DNA of 64,000 nucleotides, from NCBI RefSeq assembly GCF_042676985.1, contig NZ_JBHTIK010000002.1, forward strand, positions 248,001-312,000, written 5' to 3'. Positions 25,526 through 35,452 of the stretch are shown here, one piece after another. The translations under genes were made by a program, and so were the position numbers. The notes beneath the pieces were generated by a model. It was not told the origin of the DNA, searched no databases, and was given only the letters and a program-made list of their open reading frames with translations. The DNA is from Sphingosinicella xenopeptidilytica (GTDB lineage Bacteria > Pseudomonadota > Alphaproteobacteria > Sphingomonadales > Sphingomonadaceae). Numbering within the stretch: position 1 is the stretch's first letter; the number at the start of each line of letters is the position of its first letter.

Positions 25526-26149
25526 ATGATCAAGTTCATAACGGCGAAGAACAAGTCGCAATATCGGGCGCTCATCGATCAGATGCACCAGGACCGCAAG
25601 CGCGTGTTCGTGGACTGGCTGAAGTGGAACATCCCGGTCGTCGGCGACAAGGAAATCGACCAGTACGACACCGACGACGCCATCTACATCATCGACGTGG
25701 ATGCGGAGGGCAACCACGTCGCCTCGATCCGCTTGCTGCCGTGCTCGGTGCCGACGCTGATGGCGGAGCATTTCGCGGATATGGTGCAGAGCCCGGTCCC
25801 GGCGGACGATACCGCGTGGGAGATGACGCGCCTGTGCGCCAATCCGAACGTGAAGGACAAGCTCGCCCAGTGGACGGGCCGCAAGAACATCACGGTCGCC
25901 GCGATCGAGTTCGCGCTGATGCGCGATATCAAGCAGCTGATCTTCGTCACGCATTCGAGCTGGGTACCCACGATCCTGTCGGTGGGCTGGGATATCGAGC
26001 TGCTCGGCCTGCCGCGCGAGGACGGCACGGAATCGATCGCCGCGATGCGGATCAACGTCACGCCTGAAACGCTGACGCTGATCCGCCGCAACTGGGGGGT
26101 GAAGGAATCGCTGCTGCCGTCCGAAGAGGCGCTTTCAGCGGTTGCCTGA
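25526..26149 (+). CDS. LuxI-family acyl-homoserine-lactone synthase
   Basis: This 207-aa enzyme makes an AHL signal from S-adenosylmethionine and an acyl carrier. All the invariant LuxI residues fall at their family positions: Arg24, Phe28, Trp34, Glu43, Asp45, Asp48 and Arg69, with Glu99 and Arg102 in WEMTRL. The segment VASIRLLP is the core strand of the family. The acyl chain length cannot be predicted. The ATG at 25526 has GAGGGGG just upstream; a GTG at 25508 would add six residues. A short GC hairpin (26158-26176) follows the stop and may be a weak terminator. Confidence 0.93.
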   Translation: MIKFITAKNKSQYRALIDQMHQDRKRVFVDWLKWNIPVVGDKEIDQYDTDDAIYIIDVDAEGNHVASIRLLPCSVPTLMAEHFADMVQSPVPADDTAWEMTRLCANPNVKDKLAQWTGRKNITVAAIEFALMRDIKQLIFVTHSSWVPTILSVGWDIELLGLPREDGTESIAAMRINVTPETLTLIRRNWGVKESLLPSEEALSAVA

Positions 26150-26220
26150 GGAGGCGTCGCCCCGAAAGGGGTGGCGGGTTCGAAACATGCTGGACACCAG
26201 AGTCGCGGATTCGCGGCGCG

Positions 26221-26502
26221 ATGCCGTGCGTTTCCGTGAGATGCCAATCGGCAAATCGAATGTGCAGTAATTGCCAGTCGTGCGCGGCGTTTGCGCTGGC
26301 CGGGCGGGTCAGCGAGGCGAAGGCGCTGCTCGATGCCATCAATGTCGGTGGATTGTTCGACGCGGGGCAGGACGACGATGCGCGGATGGCGGGCCGCGCG
26401 CTTCTCGACGTTGTGCTGAAGCGCCTTGCAGACGGTGTCGACGATGCGCGCCGCCTGCCGGCGCTCTGCGATCCGCTCAGCCCGGAGGACCGAGCGTCTT
26501 GA
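26221..26502 (+). CDS. Small hypothetical protein after luxI
   Basis: The frame has up to 93 codons. If ATG 26260 is used, the protein is 80 aa and begins with a Cys-rich MCSNCQSC. The rest is a helical-looking AGRVSEAKALLDAINVGGLFDAG and DDARMAGRALLDVVLKRLADG. Codon third positions are strongly GC-rich, like those of genuine genes here, which supports coding. No ribosome-binding site decides between the two starts. Its end overlaps the cytochrome gene by 26 bp on the other strand. No family recognised; its place behind luxI suggests, but does not prove, a link to that locus. Confidence 0.5.
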   Translation: MPCVSVRCQSANRMCSNCQSCAAFALAGRVSEAKALLDAINVGGLFDAGQDDDARMAGRALLDVVLKRLADGVDDARRLPALCDPLSPEDRAS

Positions 26503-26950
26503 GATAGGCGACGAGGTCGTTGATCTGCTCGGGCGAGAACTCGAACGCCGGCATGTCGCCGTGGCCGACGAACACGCCTTCCGCGAAAGCTTCGGCGATG
26601 TAGTCGGGCGGGTAGTTCGTGAACAGCGTCGCGAATGATGGTGCCGAGGCGTGCGAACTCGTCTGTCCCGCCTGCGTCGCGTGACAGCGTGTGCAGTTCG
26701 CTTCGGCGAGCGCCTTGCCGCGCGTGATGGCCGGGACGTCGCGCGAGAGTTCGGAGGGCGGCGGCGGATTGCCCTCGGGCAGCCGCGCGGCGGGCGCGGC
26801 CGCAGGCGTCTGCGACGGCTGCGACGCGGCCGTTTCGCTTTCGACCGGTTTTTCCGCGTCCTTTTTCTTCTCGCACCCGGCGAGGACAAGGCCTCCCGCC
26901 ACCGCGATCATTGCCAGCCGTGCCGTAACTCCCGGAATTCCGATGCGCAT
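26477..26950 (-). CDS. Lipoprotein c-type cytochrome
   Basis: This 157-aa protein has a lipoprotein signal ending LVLAGC (Cys26), a Pro/Ala-rich linker, and one class I cytochrome c domain. The haem motif is CTRCH at 86-90 and the distal ligand is probably Met133 in GHGDMPAF. It would be tethered to a membrane on the periplasmic side and carry single electrons. No oxidase or dehydrogenase partner is adjacent, so the redox partner is unknown. Confidence 0.9.
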   Translation of the reverse strand: MRIGIPGVTARLAMIAVAGGLVLAGCEKKKDAEKPVESETAASQPSQTPAAAPAARLPEGNPPPPSELSRDVPAITRGKALAEANCTRCHATQAGQTSSHASAPSFATLFTNYPPDYIAEAFAEGVFVGHGDMPAFEFSPEQINDLVAYLKTLGPPG

Positions 26951-27106
26951 ACCTGTCTCCTCGCGCGCACAATGCCGTCTGCGCGGCGCGCGTCAACGGG
27001 GCGGATGCGATGAACCGCGCGTTTTGGTGCACGGCTCGTCCCGATGGCGGGAACAGGCCGGGGATGCCTCCGTTGATCAAGCACATCCAAAGGAGGAGAG
27101 CTCATC

Positions 27107-27475
27107 ATGCAGAACGAAAGAACGCGCGAGACCAACGACCTCATCTCTTCGGAGAAGGTGGACGGCACCTCCGTTTATGCCCGCGACGGCGAACGGATCG
27201 GGTCGGTCAAGTCGCTGATGATCGAGAAACGTGGGGGCCGTGTGACGGACGCCGTGGTCTCCGTCGGCGGCTTCCTGGGGATCGGCGAGCAGTATCACAG
27301 CCTGCCGTGGTCGACGCTGAAGTACGACACGGATGTGGATGGCTACCGTCTCGATGTTACCGAAGACCAGCTTCGCAGCGGTCCGACGTTCGACGAGGCG
27401 AATACGGATACGGCGCTCGACCGCGCGTATCAGCACCGCGTCTATTCACATTACGGTGTGAACCCCTACTGGTAA
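27107..27475 (+). CDS. PRC-barrel domain protein
   Basis: This 122-aa protein has a PRC-barrel fold over residues 10-70, with LISSEKVDGTSVYARDGERIGSVKSLMIEK and then AVVSVGGFLGIGEQYHSLPW. Such domains occur in the photosynthetic reaction-centre H subunit, in RimM and in many small stress or surface-charge proteins. Role here unknown. A very strong ribosome-binding site (AAGGAGGA) about 8 nt before the ATG suggests high expression. A hairpin follows. Confidence 0.88.
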   Translation: MQNERTRETNDLISSEKVDGTSVYARDGERIGSVKSLMIEKRGGRVTDAVVSVGGFLGIGEQYHSLPWSTLKYDTDVDGYRLDVTEDQLRSGPTFDEANTDTALDRAYQHRVYSHYGVNPYW

Positions 27476-27493
27476 TCCCCGGATAGACGCCTG

Positions 27494-27530
27494 CAGCGGC
27501 TCGCGGTCTCCTTTGCCCGCGGGCCGCTGT
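27494..27530 (+). terminator. Hairpin terminator after the PRC-barrel gene
   Basis: CAGCGGC pairs with GCCGCTG, and inside it CGCGG pairs with CCGCG, separated by a T-G step and a 10-nt loop; TTTGC follows. It starts 19 bp after the stop codon. Confidence 0.6.
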
Positions 27531-27567
27531 TTGCATTCGCCGTTGGCCCCGCTTATGCCGCTTGCCC

Positions 27568-28539
27568 ATGCGCGTCCCCGTCCTGCTTTCGCTCGCCATC
27601 GCCGCCTGCGGCAACGCCGCCCCGCCCGCCATTGAGCCGCTTGCCGTCGAAAGCATCGCCGTGCCCTTCGATGCGCGCGACGCTGCAAGGCAGGGGGAGG
27701 GACGCCTCAGCTATGCGGGCGGTGTGGCGCTGCGCTCGGCGACGTCATGGTTCGGCGGCCTCTCGGGGCTACGCTGCCCGGATCGTTGTTATGCGGTCGG
27801 TGATGCCGGTTTTCTCCTCAGCTTCGACCGCGTGGAGCGGAACGGCCGGCTCGTCGGCATCGAAAATGTCCGTGGCGGTGCGCTTCTCGATCGCGAAGGT
27901 GCGGCCGGGGCCAAGGCGGCGCGCGATGCGGAATCGCTCGTGCTCAGTCCCGGCGGCGCGGAGGCGCTCGTCGGTTTCGAGCGGTCCAACAGCCTGTGGG
28001 TGGTGCCTTTGGGGCAGCCGGAATGGCGCGCAAGGCAGGTCTACACGCTTCCCGAAATGAAGGATTGGCCGCTGAACGGCGGCGCGGAGACGCTTGTCAT
28101 GCTGCCCGGCGGCGTACCGCTCGTCATCGCCGAGGAGGCGCCGGACGGCGGCGACCGGCCCGCGATCGCCATCGGCGCGGTGAAGCGCCCGGAAGGCACG
28201 CGCGCGAACCTTGCATTCCGTTACCGCCCGCCCGCGAATTTCTCGCCGACCGACGCCGCGCTCCTCGATGATGAACGCCTCATCATCCTGAACCGCGCGT
28301 TCTCGCCGCTTACCGGCGTGGCGATGGCGCTCGTCGAGGTGCCGCTCGTGGAGATCAAGGAAGGCGCCACCGTGCAGGGCCGCGAGATCACGCGGCTGCG
28401 GCCGCCTGTCAGCATCGACAACATGGAGGGGATCGACATCCGCCGCGAGGACGGGCGCGTGTTCATCTATCTCGTCAGCGACGACAACTTCAACGCCGCG
28501 CAGCGCACGCTGCTTCTGAAGTTCGAGTTGCTCCCGTAA
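27568..28539 (+). CDS. Phytase-like esterase domain lipoprotein
   Basis: This 323-aa protein starts with a lipoprotein-like signal, MRVPVLLSLAIAAC. It then shows the pattern of the esterase-like activity of phytase family: WFGGLSGLRC...YAVGDAGFLLSF, RDAESLVLSPGG, NGGAETLVMLPGG, NMEGIDI and YLVSDDNFN. Members are thought to form a beta-propeller. Whether it hydrolyses phytate or another ester is not known. The ATG at 27568 is preferred over a TTG six bases upstream. It converges on rpmB across a shared hairpin. Confidence 0.85.
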   Translation: MRVPVLLSLAIAACGNAAPPAIEPLAVESIAVPFDARDAARQGEGRLSYAGGVALRSATSWFGGLSGLRCPDRCYAVGDAGFLLSFDRVERNGRLVGIENVRGGALLDREGAAGAKAARDAESLVLSPGGAEALVGFERSNSLWVVPLGQPEWRARQVYTLPEMKDWPLNGGAETLVMLPGGVPLVIAEEAPDGGDRPAIAIGAVKRPEGTRANLAFRYRPPANFSPTDAALLDDERLIILNRAFSPLTGVAMALVEVPLVEIKEGATVQGREITRLRPPVSIDNMEGIDIRREDGRVFIYLVSDDNFNAAQRTLLLKFELLP

Positions 28540-28551
28540 GCCCCGCATAGA

Positions 28552-28585
28552 GAAAGGGCCGGCGGATCATCTCCACCGGCCCTTC
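28552..28585. terminator. Bidirectional terminator between the phytase-like gene and rpmB
   Basis: AAGGGCCGG pairs with CCGGCCCTT (9 bp, flanked by GA and TC) around a 13-nt loop. It sits between two converging genes and can end both transcripts. Confidence 0.75.
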
Positions 28586-28608
28586 GAAATCTTCGAAAAT
28601 GAACCCGC

Positions 28609-28905
28609 TCAGGCGGCTGTGGCGGCGTTCAGCTTCTTCTTGATGTCACGCTTCAGGCGGCGGGCCTTCAGGCTCAGCTTCTCGTCGCGCGTCTTGACCA
28701 GCCAGTTGTCGAGGCCGCCATTGTGCTCCACCGAGCGCAGGCCGTGCGTCGAAACCTTCAGGCGAACCGTGCGGCCGAGCGCGTCGGAAATCAGCGACAC
28801 GTTCTGGAGGTTCGGCAGGAACACCCGCTTGGTCTTGTTGTTGGCGTGGGACACATTGTGACCCACCTGGCGGCCCTTACCGGTCAGCTCGCAAACGCGC
28901 GACAT
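28609..28905 (-). CDS. rpmB: 50S ribosomal protein L28
   Basis: This is a component of the large ribosomal subunit, 98 aa, of the longer form usual in alphaproteobacteria. It begins MSRVCELTGKGRQVGHNVSH. It continues with NKTKRVFLPNLQNV and ends in the basic RRLKRDIKKKLNAATAA. The ATG at 28905 has GAGGA about 8 nt upstream. A 26-codon upstream extension of the frame is unlike L28 and was not used. Confidence 0.97.
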   Translation of the reverse strand: MSRVCELTGKGRQVGHNVSHANNKTKRVFLPNLQNVSLISDALGRTVRLKVSTHGLRSVEHNGGLDNWLVKTRDEKLSLKARRLKRDIKKKLNAATAA

Positions 28906-28989
28906 GCTTTTCGTCCTCGAATCTTGTGTTTCAGCCGTGGCTTGAAAGTGGGCGCCTATAGGGGAGGCAGGCCTCCCCGTCAACCGCGC

Positions 28990-29754
28990 TCATCCGCTGC
29001 CGAGCTTCGAAAGCACGAAGGCGAACAGAAATCCAGTCACCGCGATGAGCCCTGCGAATTCGGGCGTTTCCTCGGTCGCCTCGGGGATCATCGTGTCGAC
29101 GAGCATGGCGAGGATGCCGCCTGCCGCAACCGCCGTGGTCGCGGCGAGCACGTTCGGGTCGGCGCCCGCGAGCAGCAGGTTGCCGAGCATCGCTGCCAGC
29201 CCCGAGGCAAGCGCGATGCCGCCCCAAACGCCGAAGATATATGTTGGCCCGCGCCCCGCCGCGCGCATCCCGGCGGCGCTGGAAAGCCCCTCCGGCACGT
29301 TCGAGAGGAACACGGCGGCGACCATCACGAGGCTGACGCCCGTGCCGTCGAGCAGGCTGACGCCGATCGCGATCGATTCGGGGATACCGTCCAGCAGTGC
29401 GCCGACGGCGATGGCGAGCCCGCCGCTCTCCGCGGCCGGTGTCTGGCTTTCGCCGGGGTTGTAGCCGGATCGCTTGCGGTGCTGCGCGCCCCGGCGCGAT
29501 ATCGCGATGTTGGCGGCGGTGTAGAGGATCGCGCCGCCCAGGAAGCCCACGGCAGCAGCATCGAAGCCGCCCTGGCGATAGGCCTCGTCCATCAGGTCGA
29601 AGGCGACGGCGGAGATGAGCACGCCCGAACCGAACGCCATCACCACCGCGATCAGCCGCTGCGACGGGCGGCGGAGCGTCGCGAACGCGGCGCCGATCAG
29701 CAGCGCGCAGCCGCTGCCGAACCCCCACAAGCCTGCTTCAAGCCACTGCGGCAC
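28990..29754 (-). CDS. ZIP-family metal transporter
   Basis: This is a divalent metal (probably zinc) permease of about 254 aa with eight expected helices. The metal-binding helix pair reads GALLDGIPESIAIG and FLSNVPEGLSSAAGM, with the ligands His replaced by Asp in the first (LLDGIPE, where many ZIPs have H). The third acidic cluster is DTMIPEATEE. The start is uncertain: GTG at 29754 puts the first helix right after the start, while TTG at 29832 would add 26 polar residues. Confidence 0.88.
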   Translation of the reverse strand: MPQWLEAGLWGFGSGCALLIGAAFATLRRPSQRLIAVVMAFGSGVLISAVAFDLMDEAYRQGGFDAAAVGFLGGAILYTAANIAISRRGAQHRKRSGYNPGESQTPAAESGGLAIAVGALLDGIPESIAIGVSLLDGTGVSLVMVAAVFLSNVPEGLSSAAGMRAAGRGPTYIFGVWGGIALASGLAAMLGNLLLAGADPNVLAATTAVAAGGILAMLVDTMIPEATEETPEFAGLIAVTGFLFAFVLSKLGSG

Positions 29755-29874
29755 CGCACCCCCGCACGCCTCGCTGATGCCCCGGCATAGCGCAGTGTAT
29801 CCCAAAAGTCTCGCCGGGCCGGGTGCACGCAAACCGCTCTTTCATCGCCGATCTTTCCGTTCTAGACGGGAATC

Positions 29875-30156
29875 ATGCCTCTTTTCGCGATCCACTGCAT
29901 CGACAAGCCCGCCAGCGGCGATCTGCGTACCGCAACCCGGCCCACGCACCTCGAACATCTGGAAAGCGTCGGCGATCGCCTCCTCGTCGCCGGGCCGCTG
30001 CTCGATGAAGAGGGGCGGCCGATCGGCTCGCTGCTCATCATCGACTTCGATGATCGCAAGGCCGCGATCCAGTTCGCGGCGGATGATCCCTATGCGCAGG
30101 CCGGGCTGTTCGCCTCGGTTGCGGTAACGGCATGGCGGCAGGTTCTTCCGAAATAA
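29875..30156 (+). CDS. YciI-like protein
   Basis: This 93-aa YCII-domain protein has a ferredoxin-like fold. It starts MPLFAIHCIDKPASG. It has the conserved THLEHLESVGDRLLVAGPL, with its His-Asp type pair, and GSLLIIDFDD. The domain is related to muconolactone isomerases and dehydrochlorinases, but most members have no known substrate. It overlaps the crotonase gene by 25 bp, so the two are probably translated together. Confidence 0.9.
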   Translation: MPLFAIHCIDKPASGDLRTATRPTHLEHLESVGDRLLVAGPLLDEEGRPIGSLLIIDFDDRKAAIQFAADDPYAQAGLFASVAVTAWRQVLPK

Positions 30157-30917
30157 ACGTCCTCAGCGAACACCGTGGCCCGGTGTTCGTCGTGACGATC
30201 AATCGTCCGGATGCGCGGAATGCCGTCGATGGCCCCACCGCCGCCGCGCTCGTCGAAGCTTTCCGTGCGTTCGATTCCGATGCGTCGCTGTCGGTTGCCG
30301 TGCTGACCGGCGCGGGCGGCAATTTCTGTGCGGGTGCGGACCTGAAGGCGATGGGCACCGCACGCGGAAACCGCGTCGATGTCGCGGGCGACGGACCGAT
30401 GGGGCCGAGCCGCCTCGTGCTTTCGAAGCCCGTGATCGCCGCGATCGAGGGTTATGCGGTCGCGGGCGGGCTGGAGCTTGCCGTCTGGTGCGACATGCGC
30501 GTCGCCGCGCGCTCGGCGGTGTTCGGCGTTTTCTGCCGCCGCTGGGGCGTGCCGCTGATCGACGGCGGCACCGTGCGGCTGCCGCGCCTCGTCGGCGAAT
30601 CGCACGCGCTCGACATGATCCTCACCGGGCGGGCGGTTGCGGCGGAGGAGGCGCTCGGCTGGGGCCTCGCGAACCGCGTCGTGGAGGATGGTGCGGCTCT
30701 GGAGGCCGCGGTCGCGCTGGCGGAAACGATCTCTGCGTTCCCGCAGGCCTGTCTTCGCAACGACCGCGCCAGCGCGCGCGGCCAGTGGGGTTCACCGGAA
30801 GTGGAGGCGATGGCGCGCGAGTTCGCGCTCGGCATGGAAACGCTGGCCTCGGATGAGGGTCGGGCGGGCGCAGCGCGTTTCGCCGGCGGTGCCGGGCGCG
30901 GTGGCCGTATCGAATGA
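30132..30917 (+). CDS. Enoyl-CoA hydratase/isomerase (crotonase) family protein
   Basis: This 261-aa crotonase-fold protein has the first oxyanion-hole segment in GGNFCAGADLKAM, the second in VAGGLELAVWCDMRVA, and the turn VPLIDGGTVRLPRLVG. In true hydratases two Glu residues act; here the second is Asp, a pattern seen in crotonase-like enzymes of uncertain reaction. It may act in fatty acid or aromatic degradation. The ATG at 30132 lies inside the end of the YciI gene. Confidence 0.9.
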   Translation: MAAGSSEINVLSEHRGPVFVVTINRPDARNAVDGPTAAALVEAFRAFDSDASLSVAVLTGAGGNFCAGADLKAMGTARGNRVDVAGDGPMGPSRLVLSKPVIAAIEGYAVAGGLELAVWCDMRVAARSAVFGVFCRRWGVPLIDGGTVRLPRLVGESHALDMILTGRAVAAEEALGWGLANRVVEDGAALEAAVALAETISAFPQACLRNDRASARGQWGSPEVEAMAREFALGMETLASDEGRAGAARFAGGAGRGGRIE

Positions 30918-30940
30918 ACGCAAGGCCGAATCGGCGACTT

Positions 30941-30954
30941 TCATGACGTCATGA
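30941..30954. promoter_or_regulatory. Perfect 14-bp palindrome upstream of the ExeA-like gene
   Basis: TCATGACGTCATGA is self-complementary and lies in the 127-bp gap between the crotonase gene and the ATPase gene, about 90 bp before the latter's start. It could be an operator; no regulator is suggested by the neighbours. Confidence 0.35.
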
Positions 30955-31044
30955 CGTTGACGCTCCGGCCGCGCTGCGGCACATGCGCCGTATCGGGTCT
31001 GTAGGCGTTCCTCTTTCACCGGCCCCACGGCGCGATGGATCTTC

Positions 31045-32364
31045 ATGGACGTTCTTCGGCATTTCGGTTTGAAGCATGTGCTGTTCCGGCAGGAACCGCA
31101 CGGGCAGCTCTATCTGCACCATGGCTTCGAGACGGCACTCTCGGAAATCGTGGACGCCGTGCTGGCGTGCGAGGGCGTGACGCTCACGGGCGCCGCGGGC
31201 ATGGGCAAATCGCAGCTGCTGGCGGCGGCAGCGCGGGAGCTTGCCGCGCGCGGCGTTTCGGCGGCGAGCTTCGCCGGCCCCACGCTCGCCGCACAGGCCG
31301 ATTTCGCCAATCTCGATGCGATCCTCGTCGACGAGGCCGATGCCGCTGCGCCGCGCGTGCTTGAAGCCGTGCTCGCCAAGGCCGCGCAGCACCGCGTCAC
31401 CGCCGTGCTTGCCGCGCTCGAATCTTCGCGGCTTGGCAAGCCGGGGCGGCTCGTCAGGCTGGCGCCGATGGCGGGCAGCGAAATCGCGGATTTCCTCGTC
31501 GATGCATCCGCCGCCGCGGGACGGCCGGATCTGTTCACGGTCGCCGCGCAGGAAGCGATTGTCGAGGCGGTCTCGGGCAATCCGCGCGTTCTGAAGCAGA
31601 TCGCCGGCGCTGCGCTTCTGGAGGCGATGTTCGAGGGCGGGGTCGTCGTCGAGCAGCGCCACGTGCTCGCGGCGATCGCCGCCCGCCCGCCGCTTCCCGC
31701 GGCGGAGCCCGATTATGTCCTCGAAGCGCCGCAGCGGCCGCAGCGTACCACGCCGCTGCAGCCCGCGCCGATCGTGGTTGCGGAGCCGGAACCCGAAGCA
31801 CTACAGCCGATGAAATCGTGGGTAGCGGAAGAACCGCGCCGCCGTTTCGGCGCGCGCGGCTTCATCGCGGCCACGGGGGCCCTCGGCCTTCTGATCGCGG
31901 CAGCGCTCGCCTACGCGGTCGATACTTTCGGGTGGGACCGCATCTCCGCGTTCCTGCATCTTCCCGAGACCGCGCGACCTGCAACCAGCGAACTGCGTCC
32001 GGTCCTGCAAGGCCCCGCGCCGGGCTTCTCCGAGCCCGAACTCGCCGTGCTGCCGGGCACCGGCGATATCATCGACGAGCCCGTCCCGCTTCCTGCGCTC
32101 ACCGAGACGCTGTCGGACGGCAGCACCGTGGTGCCGCCGCCGGTGCCCGACGCCGCGACCCCGGGCTACCGCCCGCCTTCGGCGACACTGCCCACCATCT
32201 CCGCCGCCGTTCGTGCGGGTATCGCCAACCCGTCAGTCGGAAAAACACGGGGCGCCGCCGCTGCACTGCCGCAGGAAGGCCCGGCAATCGAAGGCCGTGA
32301 AGCTCTCACCGAACTGCCCGCGCACGACATCGAGGCCGCGCCGCTTCCCGCAATCAAAGACTAG
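31045..32364 (+). CDS. ExeA-like AAA ATPase with membrane anchor and Pro-rich tail
   Basis: This 439-aa protein has an ExeA/GspA-type AAA domain at residues 1-215, with Walker A GAAGMGKS at 49-56 and Walker B AILVDEAD near 92. A Pro-rich linker and one helix (FIAATGALGLLIAAALAYAV, about 272-292) follow. The last 145 residues are Pro- and Ala-rich and should face the periplasm. ExeA helps place the type II secretin through peptidoglycan binding; here a recognised peptidoglycan-binding domain is missing and no secretion genes are near. Function is therefore inferred only at family level. Confidence 0.82.
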   Translation: MDVLRHFGLKHVLFRQEPHGQLYLHHGFETALSEIVDAVLACEGVTLTGAAGMGKSQLLAAAARELAARGVSAASFAGPTLAAQADFANLDAILVDEADAAAPRVLEAVLAKAAQHRVTAVLAALESSRLGKPGRLVRLAPMAGSEIADFLVDASAAAGRPDLFTVAAQEAIVEAVSGNPRVLKQIAGAALLEAMFEGGVVVEQRHVLAAIAARPPLPAAEPDYVLEAPQRPQRTTPLQPAPIVVAEPEPEALQPMKSWVAEEPRRRFGARGFIAATGALGLLIAAALAYAVDTFGWDRISAFLHLPETARPATSELRPVLQGPAPGFSEPELAVLPGTGDIIDEPVPLPALTETLSDGSTVVPPPVPDAATPGYRPPSATLPTISAAVRAGIANPSVGKTRGAAAALPQEGPAIEGREALTELPAHDIEAAPLPAIKD

Positions 32365-32975
32365 CGCCGCCGAATCCCCTCGGCGATCATCTCGTTGGCG
32401 AGCGTCGCGACGGTTTCCGGGTCGGACGAATCGTCGAGCACGCAGTAGCGCAGGCCGAGGAAGACGTTGATGCCCATGATCGCCCAGGCGTGGGCCTCGC
32501 TCACGTCCTCGCGAATCTCGCCGCGCGCGGCGCCCACCTTCAGCCTGTCGAGGATGCGGCGCGCCGTGCCCTGATAGTGCTGCCGGTAGCTTTCGGGGTC
32601 CGCGAACTCGGCCTCGTCGATGATTCGGTAGACCTCCTTGTGCTCGCGCGCGAATTCCAGGAAAGCCTTCAGCGCCGCGCGCTCGCCCGAAAGCGTATCC
32701 GTGGTGCAGGCGATCGCCTCACCGGCGCGCTGGCCGACGCGGGCGGACATGTCGCGCACAAGCGCGCGGAAGATTTCATCCTTCGATTCGAAGTAGGTGT
32801 AGAAGCTGCCGAGCGCCACGCCCGCACGCCGCGTGATCCCGCTGATCGAGCCCTCATGGAAGCCCTTTTCGCCGAATTCGACCGCGGCGGCGTCGAGCAG
32901 CGCGCGCTGTGTTTTGCGCCCGCGCGCGGTCCGCGGCTCGCGGTCCGTGTGTTGCGGAATTGCATCGGTTGGCAT
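32361..32975 (-). CDS. TetR-family transcriptional regulator
   Basis: This 204-aa repressor-type protein has an N-terminal helix-turn-helix (about residues 20-66), with ALLDAAAVEFGEKGFHEGSISGITRRAGVALGSFYTYF matching the TetR profile. The C-terminal ligand domain has no clear specificity. The ATG at 32975 has GGGGAG about 5 nt upstream and is preferred to 32990. It is divergent from the TonB-dependent receptor, so it most likely controls that gene and the MFS gene behind it. Its end overlaps the ExeA-like gene by 4 bp. Confidence 0.92.
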   Translation of the reverse strand: MPTDAIPQHTDREPRTARGRKTQRALLDAAAVEFGEKGFHEGSISGITRRAGVALGSFYTYFESKDEIFRALVRDMSARVGQRAGEAIACTTDTLSGERAALKAFLEFAREHKEVYRIIDEAEFADPESYRQHYQGTARRILDRLKVGAARGEIREDVSEAHAWAIMGINVFLGLRYCVLDDSSDPETVATLANEMIAEGIRRR

Positions 32976-33014
32976 CGAGCTCCCCTTCATTCTTTCCCGA
33001 CCCCATAATTCAAT

Positions 33015-33030
33015 TTGAAAGGTGGTTCAA
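33015..33030 (+). promoter_or_regulatory. Candidate TetR operator in the divergent TetR/TonB-receptor region
   Basis: TTGAA-AGGTGG-TTCAA is an inverted repeat 40 bp from the TetR start and 66 bp before the receptor start. Its site between the two divergent genes is what an autoregulating TetR protein would use. Confidence 0.45.
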
Positions 33031-33095
33031 CTTTCAGTATTGGCGATTCAACACAAGAGCCATCGGGCTCGGCCTTACAGCATTGGGGAGGAAGA

Positions 33096-35408
<2,313 letters not shown>

Positions 35409-35452
35409 ACGGTTCCTCCACCCCCAACCCTCGCCCCGGCACGCAAACCCGC

